A stretch of DNA of 64,000 nucleotides, from contig SNVD02010020.1 in NCBI GenBank assembly GCA_013180625.2, positions 344,358-408,357 of the forward strand, written 5' to 3'. The position numbers and the translations under genes were made by a program. The notes below the pieces were generated by a model. It searched no databases. It was not told where the DNA came from and worked only from the letters and a program-made list of their open reading frames with translations. Positions 13,039 to 25,552 of this stretch are shown piece by piece. Source of the stretch: Boswellia sacra. Taxonomy: Eukaryota > Streptophyta > Magnoliopsida > Sapindales > Burseraceae. Position 1 is the stretch's first letter. Each line of letters opens with the position of its first letter.

Positions 13039-13690
13039 CACTACTACAAAATGAGGTTTTTACTACACCTATTTACTGTAGGCCAAAAAAAATGGTAAAA
13101 GATAAAAATTTGTGGCGGGCCAGCACACCTGCAGGAGATATTAGGAACTTTTACTGCGTGTTGATGAAACCGCAGTAGAAAAAACGTTTTTATTTCTCTT
13201 TGGCTTTACATTCATTAATAATTTCACGCCTTCCTCCCCTCCCCTCCTGTCTCTCTTTTCTCTTTCTTTTTCCCCAATCCTTATAATCCCTAATGTCTTT
13301 CTCATCCTCATCCTCCTTGTCTCTAACTATGTCGGATACCACTACCTCCACCGTCACCGACGACGACAGTGAGATTATGCTATCCTACTATAGTCTTATT
13401 AACTGTTGATGGCACAACTGGCTGTGCTACCATCTGGATCTTTTTCTCTTCTCTTCTCTGCTCTTCTCTCTCTCTCTAAACCAATCCTTTCTTGTTCACT
13501 TCGCATACCAAACTCTCCCTTCTACTTTCGTTTCCAAAATGAACAGCACCTCCTCTTCAATCAACCAGCCTTCTCGTTAGTTCGCTTTCTTCTCTTCCCC
13601 TACTTTTTCTTTTTATTATTTTCTGGCGGGAACACACCAAAGACGCATAAAAAATTTCTCTGCTTTTGTTCTTCAATTCCTGACCAAAAC

Positions 13691-13881
13691 ATGGCCAACC
13701 CATCTAGGAATCACCAGGACCAGAGCCACCCTTCCTCCTCCTTTAATGCCACTAACCAAGGCGGTGCCAACTTGGTCGTGCCGGAGAGGGTGCCAGCAGG
13801 TTACGGGCTCAAGCAAAACCCCAGAATCTCCATGGAGTGGACTGCCGAGGAGCATGCCATACTGGAAGAAAGGTTGCAAGC
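13691..13881 (+). pseudogene. Captured first exon of a DUF3755-like (SANT/Myb-like) gene
   Basis: An ATG at 13691 opens a frame, MANPSRNHQDQSHPSSS..., ending with SMEWTAEEHAILEERLQA. A WT-EE-ILEE motif after a Ser/Asn-rich start resembles the N-terminus of plant DUF3755 / homeodomain-like proteins; this assignment is from memory of the family. A GTGGGT after the motif (13882) could be the old splice donor. The frame also stays open upstream to 13406, but that part (poly-Ser/Leu/Phe, C/T-rich) looks like a 5' UTR. The rest of the gene is absent: what follows is unrelated until the HAD exons at 15705. Confidence 0.55.
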
Positions 13882-15704
13882 GTGGGTCTTTTTGGCTTTT
13901 CTGGATTCATATTTGAGTTGGGTTTGATTTGGTTTTGTGAATCTTGGAGGAAATATTTTAGCTTTTTGATGTGTTCGTTTTGGTTTTGATTTTTGAGTTT
14001 TTCTTTCTTGGAGTTCTTGTGATTTTGAATTAGCGGTTTGGTGTTTTGTGTTTTGAAGTAATTTTGATTTCTTTGAATTCTTTGTTTGGTGTAAATTTTT
14101 TCCTTTTTGGTTCTTGATTAGTTGTTTGGTGCTTTTGGACTTCTTTTGTGTTGAAAGTTGGTCTTTTTGTGAAGTTTTGAGTGAAAGCTGCTATTTTTAC
14201 TAGTGTAAGTTGATTGGATTTTCAAAGTTGAAATTGAAATTTGAGTTCTTGGTGCTAATCATACTAAGAATGAAGTATCATCCAGTGTATTCGGAACATT
14301 TGGCCTTTTGCAGTGCATAATAAATCAGAAAAATATATTCTGGAAAAGCCTTCTCATTGACCAGAACAGATATTGTTTCTGTTATGAATCTTAAAACAGA
14401 GATATTTTTTCTTTTATTGATCTTCAAGATTCTTCAACACTTCTAAGTTTTAGCTAGTCTAGGATTTTTTTTTTTAAATAGCTTGCATTTGATCATCTTT
14501 ACAACATGGAAAGTCAAGAAAGCAGAAGATCTGCAGTCTGGTTACCAATGTTTGAAAGTTCTAGTTTGCTCTGCACAAAAAATTGTTTGTGTAAACAAGT
14601 TGCAGAAACTTGTCCAGGAGTAAGGGGGCTGGGGGAGGAGCAATATACTGTTTGCATCTTTTTATTCATTTTGTTTTGTTTTGTTTCCAAATTGGCTTGG
14701 TCGGTGTTCTTTAAGGTACCAGGTAGCTAGTGGCTTGTAAAAACTGTTGGATAAGAACTAAAGTTGTATTAGATATTTATTCTTTGCCTGCCTGTGTTAT
14801 AGAAATGAACTTGAAAGCCTCTGTTAATTGCTCTAGAATGATTAGGGAGCGTAACTTTGTTTATTACTGAAATTTAGGGTGGTTAACAGCTTGGCGGCAT
14901 ATGAGTTGAAGTGATTATTTGTCATTTATCATCGTTATCATTTATTTATTTATTTTATCTAGAATTAAGTCTGTAGGATTTGTAAGTTGACTACCAGCAT
15001 AATCTTTGCCTATAAGCAGATATAATCTGAAATTTTTGCTCTTTTGGAAATGGCATGGCAGCCATAGCTAGCAATTAGGATTTGTCAAGTTTTGAAATTT
15101 AAAAGATTTACTACTAAACTTTTTGATCTCTTACAATGCCAATGGACTTGAGCCTTCTACCATGCATTTTATTCTTGAGTATACTTCTAGACGATTGTAC
15201 TTATAGAAGACTACTAAAAGGTAGTTGTATTTATATACGTAACAAGATAATAGAAAATATATGAAACCGTGTGTTTTCTTAAGAAAATGAGCTAAACGAT
15301 TTGTGAGTGAAAATGTGAAGAAGCAGCTTTGTTGAGTTTAATTTACATTAGGTTCTAAGTAAATTGTTCTGACAACTTCCTTTGTTGTCACTATATGGAC
15401 CATGTCACATGACTCGGATCAATTAATGATGGCATATTTCAACACTTTGGCCAACCTAAAGCTACCGTATGACAAAGTGTTGTGTACAGCTTCTCCAGTA
15501 GCTCCTGACTTTGGCAAAGCCATGATGCCATTAATTAATTTTAGAAATGTAGTAATAATAATCATTAAAGTTATAATATAAAAATGATTATATATCAGTT
15601 TAATCGTGCCTCCTATATACACTTAACGTTTTGTATCATTGACATTCTCTGCTCTTATAAAATGTTTGTCATTCCGTGATAATCCCCTTTTTGTTTTTGT
15701 TCAG

Positions 15705-16044
15705 CTATGTTATGGTTGAGGACAGTGCCATAGGACTAGCAGCTGCTAAAGCCGCTGGAATGAAGTGTATAGTCACAAAGAGCAGGTAATCGTTTGTTCG
15801 CTTTCTTTGTACTTAAAAGGAATTCCTTGTAATTAGTCACTCTTATTGGGGGTATGCTGGATACTTTTAATGTCACAGCCCAATGCTTCATCTGATGAAT
15901 TGGAGAATCTCTGATTGCAGCTACACAGCAGATGAGGATTTCTTGAATGCAGATGTAGTTTTTGACTGCATTGGAGATCCTCTAGAAGAGAGGTTTGACT
16001 TGGCTTTTTGTGGAAGCCTTCTTCAGAAGCAGTACGTTAGTTAG
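15705..16044 (+). pseudogene. Captured last two exons of a HAD-superfamily hydrolase (CbbY-like)
   Basis: Exon one is 15705-15785, after a CAG acceptor and before a GTAATC donor. It encodes VMVEDSAIGLAAAKAAGMKC, the HAD motif with the catalytic-site acidic pair (VEDS). Exon two is 15921-16044, after TTGCAG. It encodes SYTADEDFLNADVVFDCIGD through FDLAFCGSLLQKQYVS and a natural TAG stop. The two exons join in phase (AG|C). This is the C-terminal end of a plant chloroplast HAD hydrolase of the At4g39970 type. The start and catalytic N-terminal half are missing, so no enzyme can be made. It lies in the same orientation as the DUF3755-like exon, so a chimeric transcript is conceivable. Confidence 0.8.
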
Positions 16045-17089
16045 CCTAGCCTTGTAATTCTCTGTAAAATTGCATCAATTTCTTTGGAATTTGTCTTCTT
16101 CTTCTTAACTAATGTATGCCCAAATCAGTCTATTTCCTTGACACTGCTTCAAGCCAGGTCTAAACTCAAGCGAGTGTAGATATATTTTTATTGAAACGCT
16201 GAATAGCTATGTATGGCCATGGCTATATATATTCGTGAATTTTTGTGAATTACAATTATTATATCAATTTTCTGAATGATGATAAATGGTTACTTCATAT
16301 AAGTAGTTGGTCGGATCCACGAATGTACTGTGATAAGTATTAACTCTGCAGGATTTGTAAGCTGACTACCAGGATCATCTTTTCCTGTAAGCAGATCTAT
16401 TTGTTGCATTTGTGAATCTTCTCACTGCAGCTATATATTATCAGATCTGCTAATTTAATTAATTTTAAGGGTTTGAAGCCTGTTCATAATTAATGCAATT
16501 AATAGATTGCTTATGTGCTTGAAGTGTATTTTCTTTTCCCTTTCATTTTGTTTGGCACTGGTTTTAGGCTTGTTGCATTTAACTCTCATATTGTTTGCTA
16601 CTGTAGAATACTGTGTCATCCCTTATGTTTGCTGCTGCAAGATTTTTTGACCTGCCAGAGTTGCGTGACCTTAGGCATACATTTCATGAGAGATATGGAA
16701 ATTCCCTGGAACATTTTGTGAATCTAGAGGTAGTTTTCCATGTATCTACCATTAATTGAAATTTTATAAATCCATAACTGTTTTTTAATGGCTGACCATC
16801 TTAATTATCATTGATAGTTTATGGAGAAATTAACTTCAAAGCGTGCTACCATGGAAATCTTGTAGACATTCTTGCAGTGTTAGGGATGATAACTTGGTGA
16901 GATTCCTCCGCTTCCTTTTAAGAAAGATGAAGGCAGCTGAGGGAGGGCACTGGTCATCATGCGCTATTTCTATGGATTCTATTGTTTATATGTTTTGGGT
17001 GGCTTCTGTGGATTTTATTGTTTATATGTTTTGGGAGGTTTCATGTGCTGTTGATGGTTAGAAGACTGTTTCAATTAGTTTTCATACTT
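16045..17089. other. CACTA-1 interior, unassigned
   Basis: No gene is recognised. Roughly 16350-16400 repeats 14970-15015 (aggatttgtaag(c/t)tgactaccag), so part of the cargo is duplicated. A 72-codon open stretch at 16843 has no recognised domain. Confidence 0.5.
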
Positions 17090-17308
17090 TCCCGCCGTAA
17101 ATTTTTTTCCCAAACCACAGCTTTTTACCACAGGCTGAGCGCCCGCGATAAATAACTTTCCCAGACCATAACTTTTTACGGCGGGCTAAAAGCCCGCGGT
17201 AAAAAGTGAAATGAGTTTTTACGGCGGGCTTAAACCGCCGTATGCCCGCTGTAGAAGGCCTTTTACCGCGGTTTCGGCCCGCGGTAAAAAGCCTATTTTC
17301 TTGTAGTG
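17090..17308. repeat. Subterminal repeat region of CACTA-1
   Basis: Repeated tttttac(g/c)gcgggc words in both orientations run up to the terminus. The words match those of CACTA-3 at 41690-42050, so the two elements likely bind the same transposition proteins. Confidence 0.8.
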
Positions 17309-17799
17309 GCAGAAGGAAGTTGCCATGGCCAAAGGCGAAATATGTAAAGGTGGCGGAAGCTTTTTATTAGCCTTTAACCGTTGCTCATTTCTAACAGCGT
17401 TTACAACAGATTATATATTTTTTAAGTGGTCCACGGAGCATTATGACGTATAAGGTAACAACATGGACTCGGAATATTAATCAATTGTCCTATTGCTAGC
17501 CAAAATTGAAAATATTTATAGTCCACTGGGTTAGAAAAGAGAAAGAGGAAACCGAAGGTCTTGTATTTTAAATGTTACACGAATGGAAGAGTTTAAGAGA
17601 GAATCAAATCATCTCGATCACGAAGATCATCTTTTACAAGATAATTACACAAAAGAAATAAATAAATTACTTAAGAAAATAAAATTGATATGGTAACCAA
17701 ATTCCCTTATCAAAGGAATTCTTCCTAAATTAAAGTTTCTACTAGATTCTTGTTGAATGAAGATTAAAAGTTATAAGGTCCTATAAAAGGGATGTTAGG

Positions 17800-18990
17800 A
17801 CATGCCCCTGTTCGGTTTGATTACAAGTGGAGAGAAAATAACTTAGGATTACTTAGCAATCTTAAGTCTTTTGCTTAATTGATGTTTTTTACTTAGAAAA
17901 AGGTTTTTCAGGGACTAGGATTATTTAAGTTTGATAATCAATTTTCCACTTCCGCACCTTATGAAAACTTGGTTTTATAAGGAATACTTTATTAAATTAC
18001 TAAACTAACCTTGTATAGTTTTTATGTGTTCAAAACTAACCTTATTTAAATAATTGATTAAATTATTTTATTACAATTAATAAAATAATTATAAATAATG
18101 ATTCAATAATTTATTTTTTAAAAATAAAAAATTAGAAAATTTATATTTTCAAAAATTGAAAAAATTACAAAATATGAAATTACTGTTTCTAGCAAGAATC
18201 ATTGGCAACCACCGGCCCATCTGCGCATCCAACGTCACCATCAACACCAAGGTGATTGTCATCCGGTCCTCTACATGTTTGAAGTTGTATCATCATCGTA
18301 GGATTTGCCGTTCGTTGTGAAAAAAAGAACTTAACGGCGGATTCGAAAAAAAAGACCCACTGTGTGCAACAAAAGGGCGGCAATTTCGACAATATAAGTT
18401 ACACTGATAGATAGATCATCAAGACAACGATTCCGATGGTGTAGGCAGTGACTTCCACTCAGTATCTTCACTGAACACCAGTGGCTGTGAGGGGTGGTTG
18501 GCTAGCAGCCAACGTTTTCTACAAAAATTTTATAATTTTCATATTTAATTATATATTAATTAATTAATTAATTTTAAAAAATATGTCAATTTAATAATAT
18601 TATAACATTCAATATTTATTATATATCGTTAATTTTTTTAAATAAATAATACATATTAAATTTTATTATAATAAAATTTAAAATTTAATTCTAATTTAAA
18701 ATGTTTTTTAAAATTTTTTAGGTAGTTTAATACGTAAATACAACTTAATAGTTATTTATTTTTAATTAATTCATTGAAAAAATTATATTTAATAATGAAT
18801 ATTATATATATTAAAAATAAGGGTATTTATGTTCAATTAATTTATGAGTGATTTATTTTCATCCATAATTCAAATGTCAAACCAAACAAAGGAAAACATC
18901 CTCCAAACCCATTCTTTTCCTTCAATTTTTCCTTTCCATCCACTTTTTCTTTCCTTCCATTTTTCTTTTCTTGCAGCTGAACACACCCAT
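17800..18990. mobile_element. Extra DNA in copy A, probable small transposon insertion
   Basis: Copy B runs directly from gatgtcagga (49371) to tatgttttaaacactt (49393), whereas copy A has about 1.2 kb between the same words. The ends look like weak inverted repeats (GCCCCTGTTCGGTTT at about 17805 and, reversed, GGGTGTGTTCAGCTG at about 18990), typical of plant DNA-transposon termini. No coding capacity is seen and the TSD is unclear. Confidence 0.4.
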
Positions 18991-20314
18991 GAGGTATTTA
19001 TGTTTTAAACACTTCCAAAACTACATTATCCCTCGGTCATTGAGTTGAACATTAGAAAGTTTTAGACCTTTAGCCTTCTCTTTTGTGTCTTGCATATATA
19101 TACCGTGTATTAAAATATATTCTTAAAACACATTTAATATTATAAAAATTTTTTATTAGCCATTAGTCATATATGTTTAAACTAAGGTGAAAATTAGATT
19201 ATTGCCATAAACGATTCTTTTCAAATTTTAGAATACTTTTTCATTCAAAAGGTGTATTAAAATATAATTTGAAGATATATGTTAAGACTATACTATCAAT
19301 ATTTTATCTATTAGATTTTTTTCCCTTACAGAAAAAGGTGTTTTACCAGAAATACTGCCTCTTTTTATTACACACATATATAATATAAATCGTTTAACTT
19401 AAATCTAGAAATAAATATAGATATTCATTACACTAATCTAATCACTCTAACTTTATAATGTATCAAAAGAAGTTTCAATCCACCATATAAGTTAAAATAT
19501 GTTACAAGACATTTGTTTTTCTTTTTCAATGCACTTAATTATCATCTTTGCGTGTACTAAGAAAAATTATTAGCATATGTAAAATATGAGTAATATATGT
19601 ATGTGCCCATATGCATGTCGAATAATTTTGCAAAATATATATATACATAATAGTTAAGAAACTATATAAATTAAAAGAAAATGAAAGTCGAAAAACATTA
19701 GGAATATGTCAAATTAAGAAAATAAAATATAATATCATAGATAGTTCATTATATTATCTTTTATTTTATAGATTGACGTTTGAAAAAGTGACTCAAATAG
19801 TGTTAGCAAGTTATTTTTGACTTCTTGACTGCAGGGTTTGTACATAAACATGTATTTTGTCTCTACAATTTTCAAGCCTTGGAATATTGAAATGGTGGAT
19901 CTTGGAGTGGTGTTAAATGCCACCGAATTGAAAGCAAAGTTTGTGCTTCTTATCTCCCTCAAATTTTCAAGACTCTCAAAGTAACCAAGCAAGCTTATGT
20001 CTTACAAGTCGAGATAAAATCTGGTTTGGTTGCTGATTTGGTGGCTTCAAAATCCAAAGCCCTTTGATCATATGCTATAAATCTTGACATGTGTTGGCTT
20101 CCTTCAAGTGTAAATATGGGCGTGCTATGCCAGTGCAAAGATATCACAAGCATCACAAGCTTTCAAGCATTTAAACATTAGAGAATTGAAAGCTAAGAGA
20201 GTTAGCGAGTATTTGTTTGAATATGAGAGTTTCTTGTGTGCATTTGGAGATTTGGATTTGAGTGATATTTCTCAAATATTTATACTCCATTTTGTTACCA
20301 AAATTCTTTATTTT

Positions 20315-20498
20315 TGTATTTTTGTTATTCTCTCTATCTTTTTTTTACTAATCTCACTTTTATTTATCTGCGTCTTGCTATAACATAATACTTAATTATA
20401 TTAATTATTATGTATTTTTGTTATTCTCTCTATCTTTTTTTCACCAATCTCACTTTTATTTATCTGCGTCTTGCTATAACATAATACTTAATTATATT
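20315..20498. repeat. Direct tandem repeat, period about 96 bp, two copies
   Basis: tgtatttttgttattctctc begins at 20315 and again at 20411, followed by near-identical sequence through ataatacttaattatatt. Confidence 0.9.
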
Positions 20499-21014
20499 CT
20501 AAGATTTTATTGATTTAACACTAAATAAGACAAGCCGGATGTGTCATCAACAATCTCGCACATCTTGTAAAGGAAAGATAACTGAAAAGGAGGCCGTTTG
20601 CTATATCTGTCTGCCTATAATTTTCTAGTTGAATTAGAGAACAATATTTTAACATCTCGGTGGTTTGGCTTTCTTACTTTACTGCCAGTCAAATTTAAAA
20701 GCGACAAACACCTCTCAATTATAGGGATTGATTTTAAAATAAAATTTAATTACCCTAATTTTAAATCACAGAAAGTGTGATAATTGAATAAAATTTATGA
20801 CTCAATAAGGAAACAAACGGTACAGAGGAAAGACTAAACTGAAAACAACTTCTACATAGAAATACTATATGGCCACATAGATATACTGAAATAAGCTACT
20901 CTTAACGTAAATTAACGAAATAAAATGAAAACCATTTGCAAATTATGACTTCAAATTTATTGATACAACCTCACTGTGGAAATGAGGGAATTCATTTTTT
21001 ACTTCGAGACTTGT

Positions 21015-22427
21015 TTATGATTTTGAATGAATGAAAACAAATTTAACTATGTATCGATCATAGAGCTGCTTATCAGCAAATACAACCCTCATTTCCTCGG
21101 TTTTTTCCCTGTAAATTCTTCCTTCCTCTTCAACTACCACGAACCTTACAGACTCGGCCACTAAGTTCCTTGTAAAACTTCCATCTTCCGCATCTCTCTT
21201 TATCTCTATCCCTGCTTTCTTCTCTGCAAAAACCCTAGCAATTAACCCTTGGTCCATTATGAAAGGCAGCATTACCAGTGGAGGTCCGCAATAAAGTGAC
21301 TCTGTAACTGAGCTGAACCCACAGTGAGTCAAGAATGCTCCCACTGCTTCATGAACTAATATCCTGATTTGAGGTGCCCAACTCGTCCACACCACTCCAC
21401 ATCCCTTCACTCTTTCCTCGAACCCATCCGGAACCTCTACCGAGTTGTGCCGCTTTCTTAAAGCCCAAAAAAAGGGTAACCTGGATTCTTCTAGCCCTAG
21501 AGCCAGCTCGCTGAGTTGATCTGGACTCAGATTTAACTCGCTCCCTATTGCTATGCAAACCACAGACGCTCTCTTCTGTTTACCTAACCATTCACTGATT
21601 GTAATGCAAGTGTTATCTTCAGGGCCTTCTCTGCCATCACTAGCAGAGTGTGGTAACAGTCCTACAGCTGCCACTGGTTTGTTGTTAAGCTCTCCCAGGA
21701 GGCTTAACCATTCGGATTCCAGCTCCAGGCAGCTCTTTCATAGCTATTACATCAACGCCAGCAAGTACTAACCCCTGATGGACCATATCGCTTACTCCAG
21801 CATTGTTTACTTCAAAATGCTGAAAGATAGCCTTTGCCTCGTGAAGACGAAACGCTATGTTGGAATGAAACGGTACCCACTGGGGAGAAACAATGAGATC
21901 TTCGAGCTTATTCTCGGATCGCCATTGAGCATGACCGAGGACGATCCCATGAAACAGAGGAACCACGCCTGGAAGACACTGGAATGGGCGCGCGAGATGC
22001 CAAGCTTGGCTGCTATTGGGGGTAACCAGCAAGGCGCAAAGTCGCAGATAATCCAATCTGTAGTAGGTGTTTCTAGGAACTGAGCAACTGAATCCTGAAG
22101 CTTATCAAAGACGATTTTGAGGTGCGGGACTTGTTCAATTGGTAAGTTACCGGTGGCCTCTGCATCTTGCGGAAGATTGTCTACATGAGGTAAAGTGAAG
22201 CTCACAAAGTTCATTAAAGATGATAAATTTGGAGGGACTTTTGGTAGACGTTGAATGTTTCTGGGATTGGATATGAAGGAGATGTGGTGATCCTTTTGAG
22301 CGATGCGCTTGGCTAGCTCAAAACACCGCATCATGTGACCAAAGGCCAGCCATGGAAACATGGCCACGTGAAGCTTTTTGCTGCAGCCATTAATACTAGC
22401 GTTCAAGAGATTTTCTTTGTCCACCAA
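21015..22427 (-). pseudogene. UDP-glycosyltransferase (UGT91-like), two frameshifts
   Basis: The minus-strand gene starts at ATG 22427. The family moves sugar from a UDP-sugar to small acceptors such as flavonoids in the cytosol. The N-terminal part (KLHVAMFPWLAFGHMMRCFEL, with the acceptor-site His) is in frame one down to about 21911. The middle (LEDLIVSPQWVPFHSNIAF) is in a second frame to about 21735. The C-terminal half (SCLELESEWLSLLGELNN onward, 21735-21015) is in a third. The PSPG sugar-donor box is present (WTSWAPQIRILVHEAVGAF then LTHCGF), with Phe replacing the usual Trp after HCG. Joined length would be about 470 residues, normal for the family, and there are no in-frame stops within the segments. 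The gene is intronless, as is common in this UGT group. It is a recently broken gene, or a functional gene with sequencing errors. Confidence 0.87.
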
Positions 22428-23595
22428 TGTAACAAGAGTAATAATAGCTATATATTCAAATTGTAAAATGGGCTAATCGGCTTAATTTTGTCAATATTTA
22501 CTGTTTACTATATATTCCTGATGTTGTAAAAATGAAACATCCTTCCGTTATTTTTGCCGTTGAATGACATCACTATTCTATCCAAAACCGTTGCAATTAC
22601 TAAAGTACCCTCTGAACAAATTTTTAAAAAGTTAGCTAATGAAACTAGTGTGATTCAAAGCCATTCCTCCAAGAAGATAGTATAACCTTCTTACCACCAC
22701 ACCAACTGCTTGAAGTTGTTCAATGTAATATATTTCATTATTTATTGTAATACTATTTTAAGGAATCATATGCTTAATTTCTATTGGAATCAATTATTGT
22801 ATTTATTTGCTCAAAGAATGTGCTAATTTTATTTAATTAAAATTTTTCGAATATGTTCAAATATATAAAAAATACTTATTTTATTTTTTATAATATTCAT
22901 TTTTCATATTATCAAGACATTTCTAATATACAATTAAATTTCAAATAATTGAAAAATACCCAATAAAATATCTACAAATATATTCAAAAATTCAAAAAAT
23001 ACTCAACAAAATATCTAAAAATTTTAATTTTTGAATTTTTGATGCAATAAAATTGCAAAATCATTAAGAAATGCCAACCAAAATATACAGAAATTAAATT
23101 GATTATTTTTGTTTAATTTTTTAATCTAAATTTTTAAATTTATTTTTGTTTAATTTCTATTTTAATCTAAATTTATTAATTTATTTTCGTTTGATATTTA
23201 TTTTAATATATTTTTATTTTTATTTATTAATTCTTATTAATTAATTTATTAATTTATTTTAATAAATTAATTAAAATTTATAATTAATTTTAATCAATTA
23301 TAAATTAAATAAGAGGAACTATATGTTTATTAATTTATTTTATTAATTTTTATTTTAATCTATTTTAATTTATTAATTCTTATTTATTAATTTATTAATT
23401 TATTTTAATAAATTTATTAATTTATTTTAATAAATTAATTAAAATGTATTAATGTATAATTAATTTTAATCAATTATAGCTTCCGTTGTTGTTAACTCTA
23501 TATATAAATATGTTGTAGCTTGATGGTGAGCATGCCATGTAGAAGATAGGAGGTCTTGAGTTCCAAAGCCAACAAGCTAAAATTTAGCTTATTTC
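22428..23595. other. Intergenic, extremely AT-rich DNA
   Basis: No gene is seen. 22960-23480 is made of repeated attaattta / ttttaatt words with local inverted repeats. A tRNA-like head follows at 23513. Confidence 0.6.
23513..23568 (+). repeat. Possible SINE head (tRNA-like A and B boxes)
   Basis: GTAGCTTGATGGTGAGC resembles a pol III A box region, and GAGTTCCAAAGCC about 35 bases later resembles a degraded B box. It lies just left of CACTA-2. A similar head lies just to its right at 35761. Confidence 0.35.
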
Positions 23596-23724
23596 CACTA
23601 CAAGAAGGCTGGCCTTATACTGCGCCTATTTGCGGCGGTTTTTAAAAACTGAAGTAAATGGCCCACACGTAGAGTTTTTTACAGCGGTTTTGAAACTGTC
23701 GTATAAGAGGTCGAAAAACCCCCA

Positions 23725-24262
23725 AATTATTTATACCCTACCAACGGGAATTTGGCCTCCATTTCTTTCAATCTCCCTCTCATGTGTCTCTCGCATTTTC
23801 TTCCCTGAACCTTGTCTTCCCTGCTTTGACCCCATTTCCTTTGTCTTGTTTTCTTCCTTGGGTTGGAATTGCATTTCTTTGCTTCATCTTCTTGCCTGTT
23901 GTGAAGTTACGTTCTCTCCGCCAAGTCGAGCATCAAGAGTCGGAGAGCGAGTCAACCAGCCAACTCCTAAGCACGAAGAGAATTCAGTCCAGAACCAAAT
24001 TAATTATACCCTAACAACGATAATTTGGCCTCCATTTCTTTTAATCTCCCTCTCATCTCTCTCGCGTTTTCTTTCCTAAACCTTGTCTTCCCTGCTTTGA
24101 CCCCATTTCCTCTGTCATGCTTTCTTCCCTGGTTTGGATTTGCATTTCTCTGCTTCATCTTCTTGCCTGTTGTGAAGTTGCGTTCTCTTCGCCAAGCCGA
24201 GCATCAAGAGCCGGAGAGCGAGTGGACCAGCCAACTACTCAGCATAAAGAGAATTCTGTCCT
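23725..24262 (+). repeat. Two-copy direct repeat, period about 273 bp, in CACTA-2
   Basis: tttggcctccatttctttt-type sequence recurs at 23751 and 24024, followed by matching sequence through ccttgtcttccctgctttga and gagcatcaagag. The copies hold C/T-rich open stretches resembling a duplicated 5' UTR, possibly captured from a host gene. No protein family is recognised. Confidence 0.85.
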
Positions 24263-24834
24263 TCCTCTCTTTAGGCAAGCTCCTTCTCACCCTTCGTCTT
24301 ATTATATTTGCTTGATTTCATGATTTTTTTTTTTTGCTTAATTTTTGGGTGTTCAAGTATTTATCTGCAATTTAGGTGGAATTTTATTGTACCTGAATTT
24401 CTTTTAATGGGTTTATTTCTTATTATTTACTGAATTAATTCAACGATGCTCCAGCTAGTTGTTTGTGTAGTAGGTGTAAAGACCCAATTCAGCTTTTTAT
24501 GCATGTATTATTTTCCTTATTTTTTGGTGGCTGATCTGGTATTTACATGAACCCAATTAGGATATGAAAGAAATTTACATAAGCCTGATAGTTGTGTGTG
24601 TATTCTGTAAATTTATCCTCTGACAAAAATGACTTTTAGATATGTTGTAGGCTTGTATGAACATAATGAGTTTCTTGCATGCAATTTCTTTGGCTCTTGG
24701 GAGCATAAAAGCATGTTGTCATGGCTGTCATATGTCTTTTGCTCAATTTAATTGACTTGTGGGTCCTCAAATTTTTGTACTGATAGCAACTTTTTTTGAT
24801 AGTTTAGGTCTAATTTGATGGTATTATCTGTTAG

Positions 24835-25470
<636 letters not shown>

Positions 25471-25552
25471 TTGACTGGATCATTTAAACATCTTTAAATG
25501 ATCAAATTGAATCAATAATAAACTGGATTCATTAACATCTTTAAAAATTTAA

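Larger units (their letters stand above)
13039..17308 (+). mobile_element. CACTA-1: non-autonomous CACTA transposon carrying host gene pieces
   Basis: It starts CACTACTACAAAA and ends TTTTCTTGTAGTG, the inverted CACTA termini. The flanking 3-mers are GCG and GCA, a TSD with one mismatch. Subterminal repeats of the gcgggc / accgcgg type fill 17090-17308. Copy B of the surrounding block has the same DNA without the element (47410-47440), confirming the boundaries. No transposase is visible. The interior holds the 5' end of one host gene and the 3' end of another, both in plus orientation, so it is a gene-capturing (Pack-CACTA type) element. Confidence 0.88.
12235..19745. repeat. Duplicated non-coding block, copy A (interrupted)
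   Basis: 12235-12420 matches 41525-41682 (ttctttttcaatgcgcaatt shared). 12421-13038 matches 46770-47418 (taaataatttgctaaatccc, cttttcaacttttcaaatgt). 17309-17345 matches 47420-47455 (gaag(t/c)tgccatgg(c/t)caaaggcg). 17410-17770 matches 48990-49370, 19000-19330 matches 49396-49710, and 19360-19600 matches 52715-52960. Copy A is interrupted by CACTA-1 (13039-17308) and by extra DNA at about 17800-18990. These interruptions are absent from copy B, which has its own. Alignment was done by eye. Confidence 0.8.
17309..21014. other. Non-coding AT-rich DNA between CACTA-1 and the UGT pseudogene
   Basis: No gene is supported. It holds the rest of block A, the probable insertion at 17800-18990 and the tandem repeat at 20315. 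The 85-codon minus ORF at 19735-19992 has no recognised domain. Confidence 0.6.

Noticed and set aside
13406..13690. Open frame upstream of the DUF3755-like ATG, apparently extending the protein
   Set aside because: The translation is Ser/Leu/Phe-rich from C/T-rich DNA and looks like a 5' UTR. The ATG at 13691 gives the family-like start.
19735..19992. 85-codon minus ORF
   Set aside because: It lies at the edge of block A, has no recognised domain, and the related sequence in block C is not open.
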